A stretch of 64,000 bases of DNA from the NCBI GenBank assembly GCA_016648135.1, contig JADDOH010000160.1, positions 124,001 to 188,000 of the forward strand. The letters are read 5' to 3'. The notes below the pieces were generated by a model. It saw only the letters and a list, made by a program, of their open reading frames with translations, did no database searches and was not told the DNA's origin. Positions 23,440 through 34,535 of the stretch are shown here, piece after piece. Origin of the DNA: Agrypnia vestita (lineage: Eukaryota; Arthropoda; Insecta; Trichoptera; Phryganeidae). Within the stretch, counting starts at the first letter, position 1; each line of letters opens with the position of its first letter. The position numbers and the translations under genes are program-made.

Positions 23440-24125
23440 ATTTTCGCTATTCACGGAGGAGAATTCCGGACGATGTGGGAGATGTCGTGTGTCCGGATAA
23501 TATCGGAGACGATTAAAATTTACCCAATTACATAAAGCTTAACACGGGGGAGTAGTAAAAGGTCCTCTGGACAGATGAGTCCAAATTTGAATACTTTGAA
23601 ATAATCTCGGCCGATTCGTTCGCAGATGCCCTGGAGAACAATATAATATAAGATCAGTGTTTGGCTACAACGGTTAACTAGAGGGAAGGTTCAATAATCG
23701 TTTAGGGGTGTTAATCAGCGAAAGGGGTTGGAACCGTGGTAAATATTCATTGGAGACCAAAGGCAGGTGGTTTTTCCAGATGGATGAAAATATTAAAGCA
23801 TAATGCTCTCTCATCTGGATACCATTTGATTGGGAATAACTTCAACTTACAGCAAGACAACGACTCCAAGCTCACTGAAAAAATTATTTTAAAAATTTTG
23901 GAGCAAAAAAACTTGCTAAGATCCTTGATTTGTTCGACTGGCCTGCCCAGAGTTCTGACCTTAATTTAATTGAGTACCTTTGAGAAAATTTGGACACTAA
24001 AAAAAACAGAAAGACACCCAAAAAATTATGAATAACTGTGGAAAGTGGTACATGAAGAATGGGCAAAAATGCCCGAAGAAATGGCAGAAACGGTGCACGC
24101 TAACGGTGCTTAACACTAAATATAA
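23440..24125 (+). pseudogene. Tc1-like DNA transposon transposase relic
   Basis: This is a decayed DDE transposase of the Tc1 branch of Tc1/mariner, an enzyme for cut-and-paste at TA sites. Across several frames I read VLWTDESKFEYFE (first Asp, about 23570), RWMKILKHNALSSG, LQQDNDSKLTEKI (second Asp, about 23850) and WPAQSSDLNLIEYL (catalytic Glu, about 23975), then EEWAKMPEEMAETV near the C-terminus. These are the canonical Tc1 motifs in order, with the third acidic residue a Glu. Multiple stops and frameshifts break it. GACCGTTCGAAGACTTATTC-GCAGTAGTGTAT at 24268-24299 looks like a right terminal inverted repeat; I did not find a convincing left partner. Confidence 0.85.
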
Positions 24126-24744
24126 AGTTATAATTTTATTTTAAATGTAATTGCTTTTAAGTAAATTGATTTATATGAAATGTAAATGTGACCAAATAAT
24201 GGCGTTTTTATTTTTTTAAATACATTTTTTATTGATTAGTTATCATCAATTATTCAAAGAAGAATGGACCGTTCGAAGACTTATTCGCAGTAGTGTATCT
24301 AGGTGCAACTCCAATCAACTATTTATCTTGTATTTATGTCAATACAATAGGTAGTGGTACCTACTTATGAGAGACAAGGCTTCACAAAAAAAGTCGCCAA
24401 CAATATTGTATAAATTTACATGTTATGTTCAAATATTCCAAAACATTGCGCGTCATTTGATTTGTATAATTTGTTTATCGCAGTAGCTGCTACCTCTAAA
24501 GATTATCAGTAAGTAGGCACCGTATTTCTTTCATCTTTCGTATGTCTTCTTGTAAAGGTCCATTGCCACAGCTGGTTTGTTTCATAATGCATGACTACAA
24601 AATCGCTCAAATAAGTACAAAAAATTAACGCAAATATTGAATTTAAAAAATCTGATGTTTGCTTGACCTGTTTATTTATTTGATTATGAATTTAGAAGAA
24701 ATATGTCAATGTTTAAATTAAGCCCCACAAAAACTTGCATATCG

Positions 24745-25312
24745 GTGTAGGTATATATTAAATTTAACAAGACTAGCGGTACACAAGACTAACAAGGTAC
24801 ATAATGGCGTTCTAGTGCCAACCCTAATGTATGGAAGTGAAGCCTGGAATTGGCAAAAGAGGAATGAAAGTAGACTGAATGCGGTAGAAATGCGGTCACT
24901 AAGACGCTTTTGTGGAAAATCTTTGGTCGATAGAGTAAGGAATGAACAAATTAGACGTGAATGCAATGCTGGCTGTAGTGTGGTAGATAGAATAAAGAAA
25001 GGAGTGCTGAGATGGTTTGGTCATGTGGAACGTATGAACGAGGAAAGGATGGTTAAGAAAATATATGAGGCGAGTGTTGAAGGCAACAGAAATAGAGGGC
25101 GTCCGCGAAAGACCTGGCACGATCAGATACAACAAGTGTTTGAGGATGGCCCCGTTAAAAACCGCAACAACCGTAGAACTTGTATGAGAAGATGTATGAA
25201 TGTGGCCGAAGCAAAAGTGGTGTGCCAGGATAGAAGAGTGTGGCGTTCAATCCTCTCTGCCTACCACTGCGGGGAAACAGCGTGATGGTTAGTTAGTTAA
25301 TTAGTTAACATT
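24745..25312 (+). pseudogene. RTE-like LINE C-terminus and 3' tail (family B, copy 1)
   Basis: A 5'-truncated ORF2 end with an open frame through 25285. It reads VPTLMYGSEAWNWQKRNES, RLNAVEMRSLRRFCGKS, DRVRNEQIRRECN, LRWFGHVERMNEERMVKKIY, GRPRKTWHDQIQQV and DRRVWRSILSAYHCGE. This is the C-terminal domain downstream of RT in a large group of arthropod LINEs. It is followed by a GTTAGTTAGTTAATTAGTTA tail, a simple-repeat end typical of RTE-type elements. No stop interrupts about 165 codons, so it is the youngest of the four family B copies in the window (others at 20241, 45472 and 56549). RT and endonuclease are absent. The RTE label is inferred from the tail and C-terminal style. Confidence 0.85.
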
Positions 25313-25856
25313 GACTCACTCCATAATGTTCCTCCCTTATGGCCCATGTCCATGGTGGAGATTTCAGACTCGAGACGGTCTCTGAGATACGAATTTTGGT
25401 CCCATGAATCTCGTTGTAGAATCGAAGGCTGCGTTTACATTTTTGTCTATTAGTTATATCTCAAGCTGATCTGTGCAGATCAAAATCTTAATACGTATCC
25501 ATGACATTAAGATTCATCTCAACTTAGTTTAGGAGCTTGTCATCTCACATCCCATGGATACTAAAAAATCATGCAAAAACTTCAATTCAAACGCAAATAT
25601 TACTAAATGATAGCCGGAAAAAAATTGTGTTTACTTTACCTGTTAGTGTACATTATGAATGCTTAGTGAATGATATGTCAATGTTTATAGCCAAGACTAT
25701 GTATAGAAATGGCGCTAGTAGTTGTTTATTTAGACACATTGACTCATTCAAGATTATGCCATTCTTGCTAGTCCTCTACAGATGAGCAAGCAATCCTGAT
25801 ATTAAAAGTTATAGAGATAAACGGCTTCGCCTCAATACAAATCGAACAAAATGCGC
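25313..25856. other. no recognised gene
   Basis: Moderately AT-rich sequence. A frame at 25537-25785 (82 codons) is unrecognised and lacks support. Confidence 0.35.
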
Positions 25857-26020
25857 ACATATGGAAATAAAAGCACTTGTTTTTTTTTGGATCTACATTT
25901 TTAATTTTTATTTTCTCGTTTCGCCTTGTGAGTGCATTATCAATCGAACAAGCTTATCTCATAAGGCGATCGAATAATTAAATCTTTTGGATTTCTCTAA
26001 ACTCACCTCCGAAACAATAC
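25857..26020 (-). mobile_element. Penelope-related fold-back element, internally deleted
   Basis: It begins CATATGGAAATAAAAGCACTT like the left arm of the 38806 element and contains the minus-strand motif GATAATG...CAAGGCGAAACGAG at 25916-25944. It ends with the tail CTAAACTCACCTCCGAAACAATAC. Flanks share ATC(G/A)AACAAAAT at 25841-25852 and 26021-26032, a probable imperfect target duplication, with a few extra bases on the left. The right arm is missing. Confidence 0.6.
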
Positions 26021-26049
26021 ATCAAACAAAATTATTAAAATTTTGAAGA

Positions 26050-26220
26050 AATTCGAATTAAAATTTCTGTAAGGTTTTCATCATTTTATTCAACTTGAAT
26101 TAAAGCGAATGAATTTTTAACATCAGTTACCTTTGTGTCATCGATTACCTTAGTCCAATGTTTTACAGAAGATAGGTCAGATATATAAAAAATGCACACT
26201 TTTGATATTGAGACATTATT
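26050..26220 (+). repeat. fold-back family D, half copy
   Basis: The order is TTTCTGTAAGGTTTTCATC-type block, AACTTGAATTAAAGCGAATG, then CCAATGTTTTACAGAAGATA. It matches the right arm of the 37135-37470 fold-back element. Confidence 0.6.
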
Positions 26221-27303
26221 GCTTGAACATTTTTGACTAATAATTAAGGCAGGAATCTATTTGTAAAATTGTAGATTAGCTCTCTTAAAGCCTTTATATT
26301 ATATCCTGGAGAATGTAGGAGATTACAGAACCTTAAAATTCGGAAACGATAGCATAACAGATATTTTGAGGAACAAAATACCTCTAAAAAACCTTATAAC
26401 GGCATACATTTGTAAATCAAGGTTTGATTATGCCACCCATGGTTTTTATTTGTATAGCACATGCTTATTTTTAGTATTTAAGTTTGAACACACTAAAAAT
26501 ATATTACAATAAATAAATGAAACGTTATTAATTTTAATCTTCTTTTATTTGAAAGACCTTAATTTTTTTATTTACTCGTACTTTTTATTTAATATTAACA
26601 TATTTTAGTGTACTTAATTACACGATTAACTTTTACGACTTGGGTTATTTATACATAAGATAATAAAGACTAAGTATAAGGTCCACATTCAGTCTATGAT
26701 TTCGTAGTTACAAGTATATTAAAAAAATACCTATAAGTCGAGAACACGTCATTTGCATGTATCTATATGATCAAATTGTAAAGGAATTTTGTGCAAATTA
26801 GATTTAGTGGTTCATAATGTGAAAAATATTTCTTGTAAAGCAGAAAATATATTTGTCAAAAGTAGCAAAAACTCTCGATCGATACACTACGACGACGTGA
26901 GATTTTCATGACTTATTCTGTTTTAATTTTAAGTCAATGCAACTATTAGGCGAACTAGTTCGTAACATCATTTTTACTATGAGATATGAAGATATAAAGT
27001 ATCTAATCAACTTTCAATAAATAAAACAAGACTTTTTATTGTTTCATAATATATCATCAATAAAAAATATGAAAAACAAAATGTTTGCTTAAAAGGCTAA
27101 ATAATAAATTTTATTGTTTGCGCATTTTTTTCACCGTTTATCATTCATTTTTACGTAAAATGGAATACAATATGAAATAAGTGAAACATTCGAAATAGCG
27201 GACATTAAAGATGGATACTTTGAACTGTTAAATTTTTAAGGAATCATTGCATTTTCAATTACAGCAAAATTACTTTACGGTAAAATAATTATAAATAATA
27301 AAA
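26221..27303. other. no recognised gene
   Basis: AT-rich sequence. ACAATAAATAAATGAAACG near 26510 could be an old LINE tail. No coding signal. Confidence 0.4.
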
Positions 27304-27623
27304 AAACTAACCCATAAAAACCAAGTTATTATTATACTCCCTTTCTCATTTACTAGTTGAAACAGGTTTGGCGCTTACCCCCACGCGTTGGGCTCGAGTC
27401 GGGCGACACTAGAAAAGGGAGTAATAAAAAATTTCGAAAAATCCAAAATTATACTATAATTAAATTTTTTAAACGAAAATTTGTTCGATCATATTTATCG
27501 TCGCTACGAGTCTGCCAGCAAAGTTTCAGCTCAATTGGATCATGGAAAAGGGGTTAAAAATCGATCCAAAGTTTTTTCGACAGACAAGCAAGCAGACGCC
27601 ACGAGTTAAAAGAAAGGAAGTAA
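27304..27623 (+). repeat. repeat family A, copy 4 (near full length)
   Basis: It has the family A start (AAAAAACTAACCCATAAAAA) and end (GAGTTAAAAGAAAGGAAGTA), 320 bp, with the internal CAAAGTTTCAGCTCAATTGG block and GGGTTGGGCTCGAGTCGG-like segment. It serves well as a reference copy. No ORF of its own: the short frame across it is incidental. Confidence 0.85.
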
Positions 27624-27654
27624 AAACACTTTGCGTAAAACCATTATTTATTCA

Positions 27655-27720
27655 ATATCAACATATTTCGGGGCCAATGGTCCCTTTATATAATGTATAC
27701 TAAAAATTAAGAAATTAAAA
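27655..27720 (-). repeat. stem-loop motif copy (GGGACCATTGGCCCCGAAA type)
   Basis: The minus strand reads AAAGGGACCATTGGCCCCGA then AATATGT. The same block with CCTGAAACATGT occurs at 50075-50120. It resembles the 3' half of the CGAAAC motif family but lacks a clear CTGAT box. Confidence 0.5.
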
Positions 27721-28233
27721 ATTTGAAGGGGGTGAATAATTAATTAGGTACATTAATTTACAGTCAAAATATTAAATTTTCCACACCATAACCTACAATT
27801 AAATTCTTAATTTTGTATCAAAATATACTGATTTCTTGCTAAATAAGTGTATGAAATTTACTGAGGGATTCTTTAATTAATTTTGCAGACATTCTGATGC
27901 ATTTTTCTCTCGCGAAATTCCGGCTTCGTAAACGCTTTTATGGTCTTGCAAAATTTCAAGATAATTAATTTAAGTGGTCGGTTTTCTGGTAATAAATGCC
28001 TAATAAGGGTAATCTTTACTACATGTTGAACTGCTCGGCAATAAAAACAACATTTTTAAACTTGAGTAACGACGCATATCAAAGGTTCGATAATAAATCA
28101 TTCAAGCGGCAAATTCTAAGGGCGTTTTTAAAAAAAAGTAAAAAAAATTATAAACAATTTTCTTCTTACATTTATTCTCCTATTCTAAATAGATGTAACC
28201 TTTTTCTTATTTTTAGCGATTTTTCGATTCCTT

Positions 28234-28454
28234 AAAAATGTCCTTAGGTTTTTACGGCCGTTCAGAATCTTCTATGTATAGTTTTCGGGGATATTATGCC
28301 GTGTATATGTGACCTCTCTGGCCAAAGTTTCGGATCCCATTGGAGGGTCCATCATCATGCATGGTGATGATGGACCCTGCAATGGGATCCGAAACGTTGA
28401 CCAGAGAGGTCACATATACACGGCAGAATATCCCAGAAAACTATACACAGAAGA
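28234..28454 (-). mobile_element. fold-back element with ribozyme-like motif and 12-bp target duplication
   Basis: Near-perfect inverted arms (about 28267-28356 and 28360-28454) carry TGATGATGGACCC...GGGATCCGAAACGTT (28364-28399) and its mirrored copy. On the left, a tail of about 33 nt (28234-28266) lies outside the hairpin. The sequence TTTCGATTCCTT flanks the whole at 28222-28233 and 28455-28466. No ORF. Confidence 0.8.
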
Positions 28455-28689
28455 TTTCGATTCCTTGTTTATGAAAAATTAAAGGCTTTAACGCAAAATA
28501 CTCTGTTAGTAACATTTTCATTTCACTAACGCTGTTAAATTTTGCCGCAAATATCGAATCAAATAACCAGTGGATCCGAAACATGGAGAGAGATAAAATA
28601 GGCACACTTACACAAACACGCTAACACAATATAACCTCATATATATGATATATTTTCTATTACGTTACTTTAAACACTTTATTATCTAT

Positions 28690-28845
28690 AATATTTACTA
28701 TGTTTTGAACCTCCACAATATTGTAAACTATGCCTGTCTCAGCACAGATATTTCTAGTGAGACAGGCACAGTCCAAACAAAATTTTATACTTAAAATTAA
28801 ATAGAAATAAATATAATAAAATAAAATAAATAAAATACTAGATCT
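28690..28845 (+). repeat. LINE 3' UTR end with stem-loop and A/T-rich tail
   Basis: TGCCTGTCTCAGCACAGATA...CTAGTGAGACAGGCA forms a strong hairpin (28733-28770). It is followed 50 bp later by an AATAAAATAAAATAAATAAAA-like tail. The same hairpin occurs inverted near 61550 beside an AAATAAATAAATA tail. Probably the 3' end of a CR1/Jockey-type LINE. Confidence 0.6.
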
Positions 28846-28904
28846 GGCCTATATGCAGAGTGATCCACAATTTTTCACTGGTGCGTTAATTTAATATCAT
28901 GATT

Positions 28905-29080
28905 TTTTTTATCAGTTTGCATTTTTATCAATATTTCTGGCTTATTTTTTTAAAGAAACATAGTTTGATTACGACAAATTTATCCGCTTTAGTACCTACA
29001 AGTCAAATAAAAATTGCAAAAATTAATTTTTTCTGTAAGGTTTTTATTATTTTATTTGACTTGTATTAAAACGAATTTAT
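28905..29080 (+). repeat. fold-back family D, partial copy
   Basis: TTTTATCAATATTTCTGGCT at the left and CTGTAAGGTTTTTATTATTT followed by TATTTGACTTGTATTAAAAC at the right correspond to the two halves of the 37135-37470 element. The arms are strongly diverged. Confidence 0.55.
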
Positions 29081-29813
29081 TGTCACGGGAGGTGGCTTTG
29101 GAAGACAAATGAAAGCACGGAAAATTAATTAGTGATTAATTATTTTAACAAATTGACAACGTCACGCAGTGGACACAATTTGCAGCTCCGATCTTCACTA
29201 CTTTTCTAATTCACACTATTTTGCATTTTTAATCGTATGTCAATGCTTTCAATTTTAATTATCGCACGTAAGCAAGTTCTTCGCTTAATATTTCGCTGGG
29301 TATTCCACGACTAGCGAAAGATTCCATGACGAAAAAAATACACACAATATAGAAAGACGTGCAAGTAACACAGCGAACAATGCCAATTGACTGACAAAAT
29401 TTTTTGGTTTAAAAGAACGCCCTTTCTAATACATAAGTAAAGTGTTATTTACGCTTTGGGTGAAACTTTGACAGTTACGGAGATAAGCAACATCGAAATT
29501 TGCAACATTTCTGACTTTTTTTTATGAAAAACGCAATCGAGGGTTCATCTCCGACTCACAGTCACACATCGGGCTGTCGACTATGTTCGGCCTGAGAAAA
29601 TGGGTGGCCACCAGGTAATAAATAACCAATTCTCATTCTGGAGATAATCGAAACAGTTCTATTGGAATATTTTTATTGGATAACCAGGGTTTGTTGGGAA
29701 CATTCTTCTGGATGCTTTTTAATCGCTTTCCCTTGTGACCGCTTTCGTCATTCCAACAGATACAAAACTATTCAAACTGTCATTCAGCGGGGAAACGAAA
29801 TAATATTCATTAT
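29081..29813 (+). mobile_element. LTR-like segment, 5' end of the TGTCACG family
   Basis: It begins TGTCACGGGAGGTGGCTTTG, then GACAAATGAAAGCACGG and AATTAATTAGTGATTAAT. This matches the start at 57585 (GGGAGACAAATGAAAACACT, AATTAATTAGTGATTAAT) and, more weakly, 32329. Its 3' end is not clear; a second LTR-like unit in the opposite orientation starts at 29814. No gag-pol is visible. Confidence 0.55.
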
Positions 29814-30348
29814 TGTAACGAGGCTAAAAAGAATCAGTCACTCAGGCCAAGTGACAGTTGTTTGAAGTTGCCACAGCTCTATTGAATAATCTGGAACGAT
29901 CTACGATATTCTACGGCTTTCGAGAAGCATCTTAAACATCTACAAGGATCTAGAAGCCATGAGAATCGTCTCGTGAACACTCGGAAAAGCCAGAAAGTAC
30001 AATGTACCTTGATACACGGATATAAATTCGGGCTGGGCCTGACAGACTTGACAGGCGATAACAAAGCGAAGACAGCCTCGGGCTGCTGAGGCCAGGGTGG
30101 CCAAACGTGCGATAACTCAGGCGTACCGATATAAACCGGAGCGAATAATACGTGCGAAATCGGATGGAATGTTCTAGTGAATGTTAAATAAAGTGTTAAA
30201 GTGATGATAAAGTGTACATTTGCGAGTGATAAATAGTGTAATACGAAGAAAAGCTTTAAGTGACTTTGTACATTAAATAATTAGTTAATCAGTAAGTAGG
30301 TACTAAATCTACAAATTTTTTTCATTCATTCCTCCCGCAGCCATGACA
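29814..30348 (-). mobile_element. LTR-like segment, minus orientation
   Basis: It starts TGTAACGAGGCTAAAAAGAA and ends GGAGG-complement CTCCCGCAGCCATGACA. Reverse-complemented it runs TGTCATGGCTGCGGGAGGA ... CTCGTTACA, matching both ends of the short copy at 32329-32433. Several GAA/TTC-rich inverted pentamers (29880-29990) and a TATAAA-like box near 30020 and 30133 suggest promoter content. No matching target duplication was found. Confidence 0.55.
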
Positions 30349-32328
30349 CTTTTTTTTTATTTATTAAATAAAAACATTATATGTTTACATATTTGATACA
30401 TAAAAAAAAATTTAGGTACATAATTTTTTTTATCATTATACCTCTCCAAAAAGAGACTAATTCTTGTGTCTGGAGAGGGAGTTCAATTTTTTTATATATA
30501 TATATATATATAATATATCGATATATAATCCTCTCTATATATATAATCTATCTATTCATATCCTAATATATATATGTCTATATATAGATATTTTACTTAT
30601 GATAATGGGCAGGCAGCTAAGCTTGGTAGGCCCCTATCAACTGTATCTCTTTGAATATCCAGCCTTCTTAAAGTGGTTTACACGGCTGCGGTCTCCGTGT
30701 GGCAGTGCGCTCGGCAACTGTTCCACATTATGACCCACTCTATTTGCTTACGCATGCTTCGTGGGTTACACGAGACCGGACTATATATATATATTTCTAT
30801 ATAATATATATGTTTATATATGTTTATTTTTAGTACATAAATATATAAAGAAGAAAATTACATAATATCATAATATCAGATAATCAATGCGGAATAAGCT
30901 AATATTAAATTCGCGCGAAGGCCAGTGTCGTAAAAGTAATGAATTCTCTGAACATTGCATCTTGTAATGTTCACAACACGAGTTCCCGCATCCACCTTCG
31001 TCACAATACAGGTCAAGACCCGACCTCGGGCCCTTATCTTAATTAATGTATTTCATCAATCACTCACATTACGAAATTAATCATGACTTAATATTTATGT
31101 GAGACGTAAAATTGTACAATAAATATATAATACGTAGTATCTAAAACACGTGGAGTCAATGCATTGAAGCATGAACTTATACAAAATCATATATAATTAT
31201 TTATCTGGCAGAATATTATGATAAATTGGACGTGGTTATGCAGAAAGCATCCAATCCAAAAAACTGATCTCTCTGTTTTCGAAAATATGTTTGAGTTTGC
31301 CAAAAACAGCCCAGCTGATTCCTGTTCGTCTTGGTGATTCTGCTGTTTTTTACTTCGACTATGAATAACCTATATAAAATATGAATTCCGTGATAATGGG
31401 ATTACAATTTTTTTCTTCTCGTAATTCATAATATAGTACCGTATGCATTAAAAGTGATATTTTTAAATGTAAACATAACGAAAAATCGATATTTCTTATA
31501 ACAAAACAATTACATTTTTAAATGAATATTTAAAAATGTAATTGTTTTGTTATTCCTGCATATATATAAATATATAATACGCATATGTATATTATATATA
31601 TGCAGCTCTGTGGTACATTTTTTATCCTGTTTCAACGACAATTTGGCTCTTCTCACTTGAAAAACTGCCGACCCCTGCCCTAGCATATATTTAGTACATA
31701 AAATAAATTAATAATAAATTAGTGTTCTCAATATAAACAACAGTGAACTATTGAGATTCTTAAGTCGGAAGCTGAAATTTTGACCTCGAAACCTCACGAA
31801 GTGTTTTGCATAAATAAATGTTGTGATACATCTTATCAGGGCTATTTTTCGAATTCAGAAGTACGGTTGAACGATCCCGCATTAAATTGTATACGCGCCC
31901 TTAAAAAAACGGTGGTCAAGGTTTTCAACGGTGTTTCCGATCATTTGCCTTGTGACGATCACGTAGGCCATCCAATTTTCATTGATTTGATCACGTAGAC
32001 GACAAATTTTTCCTCAATTTGATTAACATACGCAACTACATAAAGTTATCGTCGATTGACGTATTGAAAATGCACTGCGCACTATCAAATATTTTATAAA
32101 TATGATCAGAATTTGGTAGCTCTTGTAGTTCAATCGGCATGGCGCTGGTATGTCAGAATACAATACACAAAATACCGAGCATTTTATGATATGTTTCGCT
32201 ACTGTAATTGGATTTCTTGGCCTGTTGCAGCATAAAAAAATTTAATAACATGCAATTAATGCATCTGTAATCAATTTAAATAGATATGAGGAACGAATGC
32301 CAAGAGAATTCTAAACAAAATAAAGTTT
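30349..32328. other. no recognised gene; microsatellite tracts
   Basis: TA-rich runs at about 30494-30600 and 30781-30850. A less AT-rich segment at 30604-30780 and a frame at 31780-31998 (72 codons) are unrecognised. A tRNA-like A-box string near 32127 has no B box and is not called. Confidence 0.45.
31498..31553. repeat. perfect 26-bp palindrome with 4-nt loop
   Basis: The left arm ATAACAAAACAATTACATTT plus TTAAAT (31498-31523) and the exact reverse complement (31528-31553) flank the loop GAAT. It is an uninterrupted stem, unlike the diverged arms of other fold-backs in the window. Confidence 0.9.
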
Positions 32329-32433
32329 TGTCACGTATTGTGGCTGTAGGAGGAATTAATGAAAACGCTGGGATTTCATACAGGATTTATTGAATACGAA
32401 TTGAATAAAATGATTCTTTTTAGCCTCGTTACA
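32329..32433 (+). mobile_element. very short LTR-like element (TGTCACG...CGTTACA)
   Basis: 105 bp with both LTR-family ends: TGTCACGTATTGTGGCTG at the left and AGCCTCGTTACA at the right. Most of the body seen at 29814-30348 is missing, indicating an internal deletion. No matching flanking duplication was noted. Confidence 0.6.
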
Positions 32434-32636
32434 ATATTTTTAAGTTAAAGCTTTTATATATTTTTATATTTATAAATATTACTCCACTAAATTGTATAAC
32501 AGACTGCCAATATAAATAAAAGATACAGCTAATGAGATAATATTTCAGAGACACAGTGTGGAGTGGTTGGGGGTGTTGGGCGGAGAGGAGATAAAGAAGG
32601 ATCTAGCGACGAATGTTACCTAATGGAAATAAAGTA

Positions 32637-32760
32637 ATATTTATTTTATTTTATTTTATTTTTATTTTTTATTTTTTAATTTAAAGACTATATTGACAGG
32701 TCAGAATGACCCTAATGGATAGTCATTTAGGACAAGATGATTAGTACAGTTACATTTAAC
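32637..32760 (-). repeat. LINE 3' tail, minus orientation
   Basis: TTTATTTTATTTTATTTTAT at the left, read on the minus strand, is an (AAATA)n tail after ...TATCCATTAGGGTCATTCTG. This fits the 3' end of a 5'-truncated LINE. No coding part was recognised upstream. Confidence 0.5.
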
Positions 32761-33819
32761 GATGATGCATTAAAATAAAACATTAATACATTATACAATA
32801 TAAGTATAGTACAATAAGTGATTACAAGATGAACGAAGTTCACATTCTCCGCACGACATAATAGGCGTGTAGGCTTCCAGGTCAACTAAGTCAGAAAATG
32901 TGTACCCGCGCTTTGTGGCTAAAAAATTTTTGTTTAGGTTGATTTCCGAAGAATCCGTCTTACACGCTCAAACTATTTTCGGTCAGGAGCAATATGATGT
33001 TATTGTGCGAATTATAATAAAGTATAGTAGAAATTTAGAATGTGTGTTAGACAGTGTTGTTGTGTGTCGTACCCGCCTCGAAACAGGATAGCCCTATAAT
33101 AATAATAATTTGCAGGCGTATTCTTTATTGTGCGTAATGTTAATAATTCGGAAGAATGTCATATATACATATAAAGAATGTTGCTTTAAAAACTTCAATC
33201 AAAATATATCTCTAATGAGTTTTTAATTAGCGCCGAATAAATTGCCTAACCCCCAAAAACAGATAGAATTCTAAGAAGTAATGCAAACAAAGGACCACCA
33301 CATTTTTCGAACTAAATTTACTTGGCTCTGATCCGTCGGCCTTAAACAACGTGTTTTCACAACGTGTAAGAGCGACACTTCAGTGACAAGTCACCCTCCC
33401 CCCCTACCCTTAATATGAACGGTGTGATCTGTTTGAATGTATGTGTGTGCCCGTAAGTGCATTACTGTACAACAAAATTTTGCAGATGCGAAATATGATA
33501 ATAAAGAATTATTTACGGTAGGTGTAATGTACCTACGTGCACACAAATGATCTCAATGCCTTTTCAAAAGTTGCACCACGGTCACCTTGAAATTAAAGGT
33601 AAAGGTTTAGTGACTTTCTCGAGTTGAAAAGCCCTGTTCAAGAGCCAAAGAAACCAGCTTTTACGAGATATTTCCTGATTATTTTTAACGAGATAAATTC
33701 ATAAACCTCACCCCCTTCCTCATTAAATTTCGAACAAGAGTAATTTTATGAAAATCTTTGGCAAAAAGCGACCAAACATCATACTCGCTGCCATGGTAAC
33801 TAAAATGTTATTCGGTGCC
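32761..33819. other. no recognised gene
   Basis: A frame at 32900-33091 (63 codons) and a CG-richer segment near 33340-33450 are unassigned. Confidence 0.4.
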
Positions 33820-34141
33820 TTTTTACTTCCTTTCTTTTAACTCGTAGCGTCTGCTTGCTTGTCTGTCGAAAAAACTGTAGATCGATTTTTAACCCTTTTC
33901 CCGTGATCCAATCAAGCTGAAACTTTGCAGGCAGACTCGTGGTGACGATAAAAATGATCTAACAAATTTTAGTTTAAAAAACATTAATAAGTACAATATA
34001 ATTTTGGATTTTTCGAAATTTTTTATTATTCCCTTTCGTAGCGTCGTCCGACTCAAGCCCAACGCATGGGGTAAGCGCCAAACCTATTTCAACGAGAAAG
34101 GGAATATAATAAAAACATAGCTTTTATGGGTTAGTTTTTTT
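33820..34141 (-). repeat. repeat family A, copy 5
   Basis: Minus orientation, near full length: TTTTACTTCCTTTCTTTTAA at the left and GCTTTTATGGGTTAGTTTTT at the right, with the CGTAGCGTCGTCCGACTCAA segment inside. Confidence 0.85.
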
Positions 34142-34269
34142 ACTTATCTCTTACATTATTCTACACATTAAATTTTATTTATATCAGTTCATAAAATAGT
34201 TTGTTTTTACTAACGTTTTGCATATTACTTTAAATTTCACACAAGTGAAAATGAAAATAGGGGTCATTT

Positions 34270-34535
34270 GTAAGATATTACATTTTATGTAGAATAAAAA
34301 AAAACACTTTTTTATCGATTCAAAAGATGAACTGTAAGATGAATGTAATGGTAGAAAAAGTTATTTAAATCTATAACTGTAATATGACTGTAAAAAATAA
34401 TGAAAAACAATTCTTAGAAAATGATTACAACTTTGCTTTAAAAATAAGCATTTGATCGATTTTATTGCATTATTATACATCTTTCAGCAACGCCACACAC
34501 GCTGGTGCTGTTGAAATTTTCATGGCAATACGATA
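34270..34535 (+). repeat. diverged duplication H, copy 1
   Basis: Shares ACATTTTATGTAGAAT, ATTCAAAAGATGAAC, TAATATGACTGTAAAAAATA and TTATTATACATCTTTCAGCA with 35560-35785 in the same order and orientation. Confidence 0.75.

Noticed and set aside
32120..32170. tRNA-like A box (TAGTTCAATCGGCATGG)
   Set aside because: No B box or acceptor pairing follows.
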